From Chelydra serpentina (taxonomy: Eukaryota; Chordata; Testudines; Chelydridae), in contig JBAIAC010000004.1 of the NCBI GenBank assembly GCA_037349315.1, forward strand, positions 31,623,001 to 31,687,000: 64,000 nucleotides of DNA, in the 5' to 3' direction. This document shows, piece after piece, positions 44,560 through 55,181 of the stretch (position 1 is the first letter of the stretch; the number at the start of each line of letters is the position of its first letter). The notes under the pieces were generated by a model. It was not told where the DNA came from. It searched no databases and worked only from the letters and a program-made list of their open reading frames with translations. A program made the position numbers and the translations under genes.

Positions 44560-44745
44560 CTGTCTGATTTTATTGTTACCCTGTCCGCTTTCTCCCTTTC
44601 CTTTTCTGTTTGGTCTACTTATGACCCTGGCCTGTTGTGTCCTGTTACATTTAGACTGCAAAACAATAAGGGGGACTGTCTCTATTTGTGTTTCTATGGT
44701 AGCTAGCACATTTTTGCATGCCCCAAATCATAATGTTCCTTGATT
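44560..44745 (+). repeat. Possible MIR/L2-like tail
   Basis: CATTTAGACTGCAAAACAATAAGGGGGAC and GTAGCTAGCACATTTTTGC recall the AGATTGTAAGCTCTTTGGGG and GCCTAGCACA words seen at 785-1000, with strong decay. Confidence 0.35.
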
Positions 44746-45291
44746 TAAATCTCGCATGGTTGGTCCTTGACTGCTTTTTGTCATCCTTTTACGTTCCTTG
44801 CATTTTTGCCAGTTTAGATGGTATTTGGTGAAGGACAAATTTCTGGTCTGGTGACTTGTACTGTGTACCACATTTCATCCTAGTTCACTTTGAAATGGCT
44901 CAGTAGTTAAACTGTTGACAAATAAAGTGTCTCTGAATACATTTCACGCAGCCCTCAGGGAAAGGTTGGTTGTTAAAGGAAGAGAAACATTGGCTTGTTT
45001 AGAGGTCTCATGGGACACAGGTCCCTGGTCTGAGAACATTGTAGAGACATTTTACTTAGCTCGTATTTCATAATTTTTTAGCATCCTCTTCTAGCCACTG
45101 CTAATATCCCTACTCTTCTCTGTTAAAAGGAGGGTTGTGTTACGAGCATAAGAGTATATAGGGCTGGGAAATAAAACAGGAAACTGGAACTTAGGGGACT
45201 CTTAAATAAATAATTAATAATAGAAACCCTAAGTGAGCCAGTTATAACCATAAATTAATATTAATTTTATGTACTTCATTTTTATTTTTAG

Positions 45292-45402
45292 GCAGATACG
45301 CAGATTGACAGAGAACATCAAAACTTTTATGACGCGTCATTAGAATATGTGTTTAAAATTCAAGAAGTACAGGAGAAAAAGAAGTTTGAATTTGTTGAAC
45401 CT
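45292..45402 (+). CDS. ARHGAP42: ARHGAP42 coding exon (BAR domain)
   Basis: A 111-nt exon (37 codons, phase 0/0) lies between TTTTTAG and GTAAGT. It reads [20 protein letters not shown] and continues [17 protein letters not shown]. It follows LQD of the previous exon in frame and joins LLAFLQG of the next one. The [14 protein letters not shown] stretch is strongly conserved in GRAF family BAR domains, and the [10 protein letters not shown] wording separates ARHGAP42 from ARHGAP26 (which has ADSQVDLVRQ, from memory). A possible alternative terminal exon begins 110 bases downstream at 45513. Confidence 0.95.
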
Positions 45403-45512
45403 GTAAGTTTTGTATTTATTTTTCACTTCCTTCACCTACATTTACAGTGAATGTATTTAAAGATGAAAATGTTGGTTAATGTTCTTATTTTTTTGTCTCT
45501 TTTTAATTAAAG

Positions 45513-45626
45513 GAATTCTTGAAAGTAGTTCATGAGCAAACAGGCATAAAGTTCTTTCCTTGGGAATTATCGCCATTTCTTAAAGACTTGCACAAAAGTT
45601 TTCATGTCTACTGTGAAGTAAAATAA
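45513..45626 (+). CDS. Possible alternative 3'-terminal exon of ARHGAP42 (speculative)
   Basis: Just 110 bases after the donor at 45403 there is a strong acceptor-like sequence: a long T-rich tract followed by AATTAAAG. From 45513 it opens a 37-codon frame in phase 0, beginning EFLKVVHEQTGIKFFP, containing WELSPFLKDLHKSF and ending VYCEVK plus TAA. Splicing from the preceding exon would be in frame and would end the protein inside the BAR domain. I do not recognise the peptide as part of any GRAF protein, and I see no convincing AATAAA nearby downstream. A 37-codon open frame can occur by chance, so this is a candidate only. It could also be unspliced intron with a fortuitous frame, or an exonised remnant of another gene. 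Confidence 0.22.
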   Translation, partial: EFLKVVHEQTGIKFFPWELSPFLKDLHKSFHVYCEVK

Positions 45627-45979
45627 GTTTGAAATCTGCATGACATTTTAATGGCTGAACTTAAAAGGTTGTGTCTGTGCAACACGTAACAGAGATTTCC
45701 TAATATAAAAATTGGCTCAAAATTCCAAACATATTAGTCTTTAAGCGCTCAGAGTATGAAGTTTACCTCATGTTTAGTTTTGCTAAGTTATATATGAAAT
45801 AACGTGAATAGAACATTAACAATTCATTTTTATCATTATGAAGGTATTTTTGTAAAGTTATATAATGTCTGTAACAGAACATGTCTGAGACCACTGTGTG
45901 ACTGGCAGAAGTTGTGCCAAGATTTTAACAATTAGGACTCTGAAGTTAAGTTTATAAATCTATATTTAAAGTATATTTA

Positions 45980-46197
45980 AAGTGCCAGCTGACTCAGGCT
46001 CCTGGGGCTTGGGCTAAGGGACTGTTTATTGCAGTGTAGATGTTCAGGCTCAGGCTGCAGCCCCAGGGTCCTAGAGCCACCTAGCCTGAGCCCAAATGTC
46101 TACACCGCAATTAAACAGCCCTTAGCCTGAACCCCACGAGCCTGAATCAGCTGACACAGGCCAGCTGCGGGGTTTAAATTGCAGTGTCTACATACCC
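45980..46197. mobile_element. Palindromic MITE, left end missing
   Basis: CAGCTGACTCAGGCTCCTGG ... CAGTGTAGATGTTCAGGCTC pairs with AATGTCTACACCGCAATTAAAC ... AGCCTGAATCAGCTGACACA. The right end is AGTGTCTACATACCC and is followed directly by the TTA and the next MITE at 46201. The matching left terminus (GGGTATGTCTACACT) is absent, so this copy is truncated. Confidence 0.7.
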
Positions 46198-46200
46198 TTA

Positions 46201-46502
46201 GGGTACGTCTATACTACCCGCCTGATTCGGCGGGTAGCAATCGATCTTCTGGGATCGATTTATCGCGTCTCGTCTAGACACGATAAATCGATCCCGGAAG
46301 CGCTCCCTGTCGACTCCGGAACTCCAGCTCCGCGCAAGGAGTAAGCAGAGTCGACGGGGGAGCCTGCCTGCTGCGTCTGGACCCGCGGTAAGTGCTTTTA
46401 AGTTCGAACAAGATACTTTGACTTCAGCTACATTATTTACGTAGCTGAAGTTGCGTATCTTAGTTTGACCCTACCCCCCTGCCCCCCAGTGTGGACTAGC
46501 CC
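46201..46502. mobile_element. PIF/Harbinger-like MITE copy 2 (302 bp, TTA duplication) with three hairpins
   Basis: TTA flanks it at 46198-46200 and 46503-46505. Ends GGGTACGTCTATACT and AGTGTGGACTAGCCC are imperfect inverted repeats. Hairpins: CTACCCGCC / GGCGGGTAG (46214-46237), GGGATCGATTTATCG arms (46251-46295), and the ACTTCAGCTAC / GTAGCTGAAGT pair (46421-46451). The latter two correspond to the hairpins of copy 1 at 19233-19518, in opposite orientation. Confidence 0.88.
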
Positions 46503-47482
46503 TTAGACACCTGAATTCAGCCCTAGTCCTGGAAAGACTTGTGTATGTAATTAATTTAGGCATATGACAGTGCCTACTGAACTCAGTGGGACTACTCTCA
46601 CGCTTAAAGTTTGGTACATGCATAGGTCTTTAAGTATCAGGACTTACGTGGCCTGATAATCTAAAATGTTGGACACTCCACAGTTCTGAAAATATTGGCC
46701 CATGTCATTTGGATGAGTGCCAGAAGTGTTCTGTTCTCCCCCCGCCATCACAACCACCACATACAATACAGATAAAAGATTTGTTCACTAAGCGATTGTC
46801 CTGCCACACATCAGAATCCTGACACCTCACAGATTTCATGAAACATTTCAGTTGGACAGTGCATTTTTCTTTTTTCTTACCGACTGGCAGATAACCAAGC
46901 AATATTAGTTAGCATTTTGGTTTTGAGGTGGGATAGCAGTTGCCTATGCCTGCATTGTTTTGTGTATCTGTAGTTTCCTTGACAAAATGCCTTTCAGGTA
47001 AATGTCTCAAAGACAGAAAAGCATCTGTTGTGCAAAAGGAACATCTTTGAACACAGCTCTTTCATTTCAGTCTCTCCCAAACAACCCACTAGCTTCCAAT
47101 GTATCTAAACTTGGCATCGTCCTGGATTGTGAACAAGAGTGAAATTCCTCAGTAACTCCCAATCTCCCCAAGATGAGCTACCTTAACTGCCTATCTTCAT
47201 GTATTTTGAGATAAAAATATATTTCAAAGTGAATATTTGCACGTTGGTGAGAAATTAATGAACCTTGATCCAGCGACTAAAAATACCCATGACTAAAACG
47301 TAGCTTTACTTATAATTTATATTATGGACTTGCTATCAGTACACCAAAATAGGAAGGAGTAAGGAAAGATGCAAATCAGAACAAGGATTTCACCCTCTTT
47401 TCATATTGGGGCTGTACAAATGAGATTTTAGAAAAGATTTGAGAAGCATGAAGAAAAAGGCTTGCTGGGTAGATTTTGGAAG

Positions 47483-48211
47483 AGACAAGGTAGGTGAAGT
47501 AATATCTTTCATTGGACTAATTTCTGCTGGTGAAAGAGACAAGCTTTTAAACTTACACAGAGCTCTTCTTCATGTTGGGAAACTTAGGGCAAGCCTACAT
47601 TTAAAATGCTGCATCGGCACAGCTTTAATGAAGGTGCTCTGAAGTGAGGAGAGAGAGAGAGCTCTCCCGTCAGTGTAGTTAACCCCCAAGAGGTGGTAGT
47701 TGTATCGGCGGGAGAAGCTCTCCTTCTGACATAGCGCTGTCTACATGGGGAGTTAGGCCGGCAAAACTATGTCACTCAGGGGTGTGGATTTTTCCAGTGT
47801 CCATAAATTCATAACTTTGCTAGACACAAAAAATCATGAACTTAATAGAGATACTGGATTCATGACTTATTACAACAGTCTATAGCCCATTAACACCCCC
47901 CCCCTAGCTGCTTCTCTCCCCCCTTTCCCCCCTTGCTTCCTTACCACTATGACTGGAGAGGTGTGAATGGCCACTTCACCTCGAATGATCCCTTGAAATA
48001 TGTGTTAACTGCATATGCTAAACCATCTGTTCCAGCTTGTATTTAGCTGTGACATCTGAGGTAAGTTTCCCAGACATGAAGAAGAACTCTGTATAGCTCA
48101 AAAGCCTGTCTCTCTCACCAACAGAAGTTTGGTCTAATGAAAGATATTACCTCACCCACCTTGTCTCTCCAATATCCTGCGACCGACATACTAACAACAG
48201 CACTGCATACC
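47483..48211 (+). mobile_element. Penelope-like element copy C with 13-bp target duplication
   Basis: TAGATTTTGGAAG occurs exactly at 47470-47482 and 48212-48224. The right part (from ~47830) has the PLE 3' signature: ACTTAATAGAGATACTGGAT TCATGACTTATTAC corresponds to the coding end NRDTGFMSHYN of this family. The left ~105 bases are an inverted copy of the region near the right end: GGTGAAGTAATATCTTTCAT faces ATGAAAGATATTACCTCACC. A MITE fragment (47588-47800) separates the two arms. Pyrimidine-rich ACCCCCCCCC-type runs lie at 47893-47935. No RT remains. Confidence 0.85.
47588..47800. mobile_element. MITE of the CTCAGGGGTGT core family, copy 3, inside PLE C
   Basis: The left end GGGCAAGCCTACATTTAAAA is the terminal repeat form. 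CACTCAGGGGTGTGGATTTT near the right is the family core in reverse. The right terminus is missing. Confidence 0.65.
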
Positions 48212-49194
48212 TAGATTTTGGAAGGACATTGCAAGCTAAAGGGGAAGCATGGGAAAAAAGGCATAGAGACATTTGTTGGTGAAGATTTTTACTGTTCCTC
48301 TGCAAAACATTATTTGTTGTATCAAACACATTCAGTAGAAAAAAAAAAAACTTTAATCTCACCTGAAGATTTTAGGAAGTCCAAAGTGCCAACTTTCCAT
48401 TAACTTTCTCTTCTATAAGGCTATCCTTATAACTGTATGCAAGCAGCAGGGAAAACGATTCACAGGTTGTAGATACATTTTAGGGTGGATTTTGGTGGGA
48501 AGTTAATTACATGTTAAATGAGAGTCTTAATTTTTTTTCCATTTGAAATCAGTGGAATGAACAATAGAGACTGACTTTCTATGTTTTTCTCCTCAGTGAA
48601 GTCCTAGAAAGCACCAAACTAGTGGTAAATAGTCGTGGCCTGTTGAGGTTTAAAGTGATGTATATAAAAACATCATACTCTAAACACTTACACAGAGGGT
48701 AATTGACAAAGTCACTCATTTTATATATTTCAATAGGGATTTTGGAGGACATTAGGGTTATTTCTATTTTTTTATTTATTTTTTTGCTGTGGAAAGTGTA
48801 GTGCAAATTACTTTCAGATTACTGAAAAATGTCATCTTAAGTAACTTCTGTGATATGTATCTTATTTTAGTATATGATGGAATTGATTGCTCAATGCAAT
48901 TCTTCATGCTCTACATGTGCACAGATACTACTGAGATGAGGGTCATATAAATTCAGAAACATTTAATTGTTCTTCATCAGCTGTGCTAATTATAAGGTAT
49001 TTTGCTGGTATCATACCTCTGATACTCCAGCCTAGTATCTCATTCCTTTATACAGTTTGAAGTGTCCTAAGTATAACTAGTGAATACAGGAGTTGTATTT
49101 TTATTTTATTAAAATTTCCCTTCAAAGAGATCTGTCAATGAGGAAAGGAGAGATTCTGCTGTGGAGGTAAAAAGAGGGGAAATGGTATCAGGAC

Positions 49195-50320
49195 TCATAG
49201 ACATTAAGGCCAGAAAGGACCATCATGATCATCTAGTCTGATCTCTTGTACATTGCAGGTCACAGAACCTCACCCACTCACTCCTGTAATAGACCTGTAA
49301 CCTCTGGTTCAGTTACTAAAGTCCTCAAATCATGGTTTAAAGACTTCAAGCTGCAAAGAATCCACCATTTACACTAGTTTAAAGCTGCAAGTGACCCATA
49401 TTCCACGCTGCAGAGGAAGGTGAAAATCCCCCAAGGACTCTGCCAATCTGACCTGGGGGGAAATTCCTTCCCGACCCCAAATATGGCACTCAGGCCCTGA
49501 GCATGTGGGCAAGACCCACCAGCCAGACACCTGGGAAAGAATTCTCTGTAGAAACTCACCCCATCTAGTGTCCAATCACCAACCGTTGGATATATTTGCT
49601 ACTAGCTGTCACAGATCAGCCGTATGCCCTCGTAGGCAGTCCCATCATACCATCCCCTACATAAACGTATCAAGCTCAGTCTTCAAGCCAGTTAGGTTTT
49701 TTGCCTCCACTGCTCCCCTTGGAAGGCTGTTCCAGAACTTCACTCCTCTGATGGTTAGAAACCTTCATCTAATTTCCAGCCTAAATTTATTGATTGCCAG
49801 TTTATATCCGTTTGTTCTTGTATTTGCCATTAACTGAAATAACTCCTCCCCCTCCCGGGTATTTATCCGTCTGATGTATTCATAGAGAGCAATCATATCT
49901 CCCCTCAGCCTTCTTTTGATTAGGCTAAACAAGCCAAGCTCTTTGAGTCTTCTCTCAGAAGGTAGGTTTTCCCTTCCTCTGATCATTGTAATAGCCCTTC
50001 ACTGCAACTGTTCGTTTGAATTCATCTTTCTTAAACATGGGAGACTGTAATGAGGTCTCATCAGTGCCTTGTTTAATGGTAGTAACACTTCCCTGTCTCT
50101 ACCTTGCCTGATGCATCCTAGGACTGCATTAGCCTTTTTCACAGCCGCATCACATTGGCAGCTCATAGTCATCCTGTGATCACCCAATATACCCAAGTCT
50201 TTCGCCACCTCTGTCGCTTTCAACTGATAAGACCCCAGCTTATAGCAAAAAAAATTATTGTTAGTCCCTAAGTGCCTGACACTTTGCACTATTAATCTCC
50301 CTGCATACTGAACCTTAGAA
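49195..50320 (-). mobile_element. CR1/L3-type LINE, older subfamily, 3' half
   Basis: On the minus strand, a decayed RT C-terminus (AVKKANAVLGCIRQG; then GLFSLIKRRLRGDMIALYEY and TNGYKLAINKFRLEIR) is followed by a long 3' UTR ending near the complement of GACTCATAGACATTAAGGCC. The GLFSLxKRRLRGD and KANAVLGCIRQ blocks mark it as CR1-related but distinct from the subfamily at 21961 and 37333. Several frameshifts are present. Confidence 0.85.
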
Positions 50321-50330
50321 AGGCTCAGTG
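49765..50330 (-). pseudogene. CR1/L3 RT C-terminal remnant
   Basis: Two out-of-phase pieces are visible. The first (around 50280-50060) reads YKLGSYQLKATEVAKDLGIL, then AVKKANAVLGCIRQG and LPLNKALMRPH, with an inserted or missing base near the LG pair. The second (49986-49765) reads MIRGRENLPSERRLKELGLF and on to the FRLEIR end. The middle VRP.LEY.....P motif is eroded. No catalytic residues lie in this part of the protein. Confidence 0.8.
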
Positions 50331-51130
50331 TTATGGGGAACAAAGTGGGGAAAGTAACCCAGCAAATCCTATCGGGTGTGTAATACCCATTGTTGCAGTG
50401 GAGGACTGGTGAAAAAAGAAGTGGGTAAACTACCACTTCTCATTTGGGGAATATGGAGTTTAGTTTAAGTTAAACTGTGTTTAGCCTCGTCTACACTAGT
50501 GCATTGAGGAGGGAATTGCCAGGTAGGAGGATAGTCTTCGTTTGGTGGGGGGCAGGAGGAGGGGAATGGGTTTATGAGGTAGGGATGGTGGATGAATCAT
50601 GCTCAGTGGATTATCTCTATGTTGGGGGCTCTGGTGCTTTACAAAGATCCTATGTATCTAACCCCAGAGGCCATGAGTCTACTTCTGTGCTTGCTGTGCA
50701 GTGCCTCTCGTCTCAAGACTCTAGCCTTGAAGTCTTCAAAATCCTTTGTCCTTGAGGATAATAATTCCCATGGAGACAGTGACTCTTGTAGGTAACCTGT
50801 GGCTTTTTCAGTCCAAGAGAGTTTATACTCAAAGGACGGCAGGGGTATCTTCAGTACCGCCCTGCCTTTGGTGGTTCTACCAAAGAAAGGAAGCAATGCA
50901 GGGATGTGTTACAAAATGTTGTAATGGGACATAAAACCAGTGTCTCTGTTAAGTCCATGGTTTTTAGTGTTCAGCAGAGTTATGTATTTAAGTTCCCAGG
51001 CTTGTCTTTTGAAAGTTTTGTGCAGGTTTCCTGTGAGGACGAGGACTGGGAGGTCAGCTATGGAGTGATCGTTTAGTGGAAAATGTTTTGCTCATGGGTG
51101 ACTCATAAGTGTTTCTGTCTGTTATCATTT

Positions 51131-51146
51131 GTGTGTGTGTGTGTGT
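51131..51146. repeat. (GT)8 microsatellite
   Basis: Eight uninterrupted GT units inside PLE copy D. Confidence 0.9.
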
Positions 51147-51483
51147 ATTCATTCAAGAGTGTAGGGGTTGTCTTGTTTCACCCACATGATTGTTATTGGT
51201 GCATTTGATGCTCTGCATGATGTACATCATGTATAGGCATGTGTAGGATCCATGAATCTTGAACGGTGTGTTGTGTGGGGTATTGATAATTGTAGCAGTG
51301 GAGATTTGTCTGCGGGTTTTATATCTGTTGTTCTAGCAGGGCCTGATGCTGCTTTGAGTTGGTGTGTTTTGGTCTATGGGGAGCTTATTTCTGATGATGA
51401 GCTTAGAGAGTTTGTGGGGTTGTTTCAAGGCAAGAAGAGGGCTTTGGGGAAAGATTTATTTCAAGATGTGGTCAGTCTCCCGA

Positions 51484-51861
51484 TCAAGTATGGGTTGTAA
51501 TTAGGATCCCCCATATGGGTTCTCGCGTGGGGTGGTAGGTGATAACTAGGAGTGTGCAGTTGGTGGTGGGTTTATTTTTTTTCCTGTATTGAAGCAGGTT
51601 CTCCCGGGCTACTTGGGTGGCCTCTTCTATGGTGCAATGTACTTCTCTGGTGGAGTGCCCTTCTTTAGTGAAGGCAATTTTAAATGTGTTAAGGTGTGTA
51701 TCCCAGACTTTCTTTTCAGCGTATATTTGTAGCACACAGCTCCCACGACAGTGCAATCTACCATGTTCCTTGACTCTTAAAACTAGTTCTTTCTTGGAAA
51801 ACAAGAGTGAAACGCTGCATGGAGATGGATAAATAATGCTTTGAACTGAATTCTGAAGCAC
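51484..51861 (-). pseudogene. PLE linker fragment of copy D
   Basis: The open frame of 125 codons shows FKIAFTKEGHSTREVHC, ATQVARENLLQYRKK and LLVITYHPTREPIWGILI, a segment I associate with the region between RT and GIY-YIG domains of vertebrate PLEs. The following frames down to about 50940 carry stops. RT motifs are not visible upstream, so the copy is truncated or unrecognisable there. Confidence 0.6.
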
Positions 51862-54087
51862 AATTTAAATTAATTCTACAATAAATCTTGCAATACATTT
51901 AAAATCAGAAGCAAATAAATAAATGAAAACAACTTCTCAGACAACTTCTGCTATCAGTTATGCCAGTGTGAATCCAGAGTAACCCTTTGAAAACCAACGC
52001 CATTTTCTCAGGATTTACACTGGTTTGATGGAAAATTGAATTTAGACTTCTCTTAATGCTTGCTTTGAGCCAGACCCTGTTCCCTCTTTTGTCAGCAAAA
52101 CTCCCACTGATTTCCATGGAGCAGGAGCAGGACCTTAGAGATAATTAAAATCTGACCTATCTGAAGTGTGAGGAATAGGATCATTAAGTAGTCATCAAAG
52201 ATTTAAAAATAAATAAATAAAACTAATTCTAATTGCATATGTTTAAATGATGATCTTGTGTAAACTTGAACTATCTAAAATACTGTTTTTTTATTCAAAA
52301 GAAATTTTGTCTAGATAGTAAAACGCAAAAACCAATTCCATCTTTTTTGTATTTCCCAAAACGTTATTCACCAAATTCATTTTAAACTGGATAGCTTAGT
52401 ACCTTGGTACTATATGCATAAATAAACTGAAGTAAGGAGACAGTGACTTTTGGCTGATGCACTGCAGGCCAAAGGTTAAATTCCTCTTCTGTCTAAAACC
52501 TAAGTACAATCTTCTTCCTGTGAGAATGAAATGACCAAGCAATCTCAGGGTCACAAACTTTACATAAAAATAAATAAAGGCCCAAGCAGTCTTTGGATTC
52601 TATTTCAGGTTCTCTGCTGAAATCCTTGCAGCTCTCGCAGCATGCAGACAGATTATTGTGTTAAACGAGTACACGTCTGATTTCTGTATTGATCTGGCTG
52701 ATTAGGTATTCATAGTGAGGTAGCAGTAAAGTGCTTATTGCACTTGGAAAACTGATAATATAAACACATTGGGGATTGTATGTAACATTTGGTGAAACCA
52801 ATCACTTCTTAACTCATTAAGATCACCTTGAAAAATACATATGGAGAATCATCTTTAAAAAAAACAGCAACATTCAGAATGATTTCTCTACATTTACACA
52901 TAATGGGCTAGACTCTGACATAGTGCTGCTTGTAAGTAGCCACCAAAAAGCCACAAACATCATGAGCCAGGGACAAAAGTTTTTCACCTCAATTTTGGCT
53001 CTCCAAACACCGTGCTTATTAGACCATGCCATGGTCTCTCCTGCGGGGGCTATGGAAGGGCATTACAGAACAGGGTCTCCTTCCACTATCAGTGGTGTTT
53101 ACATACATACCTGCATCCTCAGTACACATGATTTCTACACAGGGCATCACCCTGGGGACTGCATGAGAGAGACACGTTAACATTTTTGGGGGGTGGGTAG
53201 GTGGGGTGGATGTTTGGGGAGCCCTTGGCCAAGAGATTCCCAAGGCCAGATCCCGTGCAATGTACAACTGCCACACTGCAGGAATAGTTACTTAAAAACA
53301 AACAAACACAACGTAGTGCACCATAGCTAAAACATAAAGCATTTTATCCTTATATTTATCCAGATACAGTATGTTATCTGTTCTTATAAATTCAACTTTG
53401 CTGCCATCTAGTGTCAGTTATTTTTTTCTCATTTCACACTATGCTCAAACCTTAACAAAAGACTTTTTGTTTTAGGGAAAATTATGACAAAAAATGTAAA
53501 TAGGCGGTGTGAAGGAGGTTTGCTGAATTTTTTTTTTTTTTTGCATCTTTCCCAGAGCTATAGATTAAACAGCGAACAGGTCTTAAACTTATCTTTAAAA
53601 ACCTTATAAACTGACACAGCAAGAAGGGGTCATTGCATTTTTTTTATAGTTTAGTAATTTAAGAAAGAGCACTATAAGCATAGAGTGCATCCTTCTTATT
53701 TTGGTTTATCACGTTAAAAAGAAATTTTACAGAGTAGCTTTAAAACAAAAGATGTCCTAAAATATTTTAGGTGAGGAAAACGCAAATTTAAAAATTCCCA
53801 AGTCATTGTCAGTTCTCAGATCTTGGATAGATCTCTTATTTTTTCTAAGAAATTGTCATATTTTATTTGCAAAACCTCTAATAAAGAGAAAGTTGCAAGT
53901 GACAAATCCTTAGGTGGTGTAACTTGTCATAGCCCCAGTTGAAGTCAGTGAAGCTATGACAATTATATACCAGCTTGGCTGTGTAATCTACAGTTACTTT
54001 AAAATGGACATTGCCATGTAATTCAGAACCATACATGTAAAATAAACATAAGGTGTTAAAAAAACTTAATCTCAAGAGGCCTATTTT

Positions 54088-54250
54088 ATGTTCCAGGCTC
54101 TGCCGCTGACTTGCTGTGCAACCTTGAGCTCTTTATTTCTTTGCTTCAGTTTCCCCTAGGGATAATAATACTTACTGACCTACAAAAGAGTATTGTGAAA
54201 CTTAATGAATTGTTGTTTGTAAAGTGTTTTGAGAGCCACAGATTAAAAGG
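54088..54250 (+). repeat. MIR-like SINE
   Basis: GGCTCTGCCGCTGACTTGCTG, TGCAACCTTGAGCTC, TTCAGTTTCCCCTAGGGATA and AATAATACTTACTGACCTAC reproduce the MIR core and its downstream part in order. Confidence 0.65.
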
Positions 54251-55089
54251 CCTGTGATCTTCTGCTCAGGATACCTAGAACTTTAAGATACTGTGTTACC
54301 CCTCTGTCTCAGCAGGTGAGAGCTTTGCTGGTGATTAGACTGTGTGTCAGCTCCCTGCCACACTAGACTGTCTACCTCACCAGCAAACTCCTTAAGACTC
54401 TGCCAGTCTAAACCTTGGTCTTGCAGGTAACAATCAGTGAACCCCAGATACCGAGTTCCCTGGAGATGTCTCTCTGCAGTGTCCAGTTCCTCTCACTGTG
54501 ACACACTCTGAAGTTTGCTGCCTCCAAGGAGACAGTGCACACACCAGCCTGTTAAGTTAGCTAATGACTCACACTTCACTTTAATACACAGCACTGAGGT
54601 GGTTGTGTAATAAAACAAGCATACGTTTAATAAAGAACAGAGATTTAAGTGATACTAAGAAAGAGAAAAAGAGAGAAGTCTGATTACAAGCAAAACAAAA
54701 TATGCTTTCTAGCGACTCAAACTTAATTTTAGGAATTTACAGTCTTTGCCTAAGCAGTTTTCTTACTTACATCAAGTTACCAGCATCTCTAGTCCTCCAG
54801 GCCAAGGGATCCAACTTTCACAGGCTCAGACCGTGTTGTATCCTCTGTCCCCTAAGTGGTGGATAACTACAATGTCTCTTTGTTCCCCTTATATTACCCA
54901 AAGACCATTGTCTCTGCCTCAAAAACCAGGAAGGCTTCCTGGGGCACAGACTCTGACCTCTGGTGAGCTCTCTAAGCTCCTTCCTCCATTAGCTTGATTG
55001 CTTTTTTTTACCTTATATGCAAATATACTTTCATTGTCCTTTGCCAGTATTCAAGCCAATCCACGTTCCTTGTCTAGGGCAGGCTCACG

Positions 55090-55181
55090 AACAGACCCCG
55101 GTCGTCGTCGGGCGGGATCAAACCGGGGATCTCTGGAGCTTAGTGCATGAGCCTCTACCGCACGAGCTAAAAGCTAACTTG
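55090..55181 (-). repeat. tRNA-like SINE head (pol III A and B boxes)
   Basis: On the minus strand the sequence has TTTTAGCTCGTGCGGTAGAGG (A-box form), GCTCCAGAGATCCCCGG, then GGTTTGATCCCGCCCGACGA (B box GGTTTGATCCC). It does not fold into a complete tRNA (no proper anticodon stem is visible). It sits in an unclassified repeat-like stretch (54260-55500). Different from the SINE at 27601. Confidence 0.6.

Larger units (their letters stand above)
37104..45291 (+). other. 8.2-kb ARHGAP42 intron
   Basis: The intron is bounded by GTAAGC and TTTTTAG. It holds a CR1 fragment, a GC-rich hAT MITE, a TA-flanked MITE, a perfect hairpin and a weak MIR-like tail. The stretch 38882-39950 is unclassified and may be LTR-derived; 40085-43790 and 43840-44550 show nothing I can name beyond short decayed repeats. 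Confidence 0.85.
50480..51861 (-). mobile_element. Penelope-like element copy D, decayed, with GIY-YIG region
   Basis: On the minus strand from 51861 a frame contains RENLLQYRKKNKPTTNCTLL and TYHPTREPIW (post-RT linker). Frameshifted pieces follow: a HGSYTC-type segment, an endonuclease-like IMQSIKCTNNNHVGETRQPL, and at ~50990-50950 the coding end NRDTGFMSHYNIL shared with copy C. Boundaries were not resolved; no target duplication was identified, and 50480-50900 may belong to another repeat. Confidence 0.65.
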
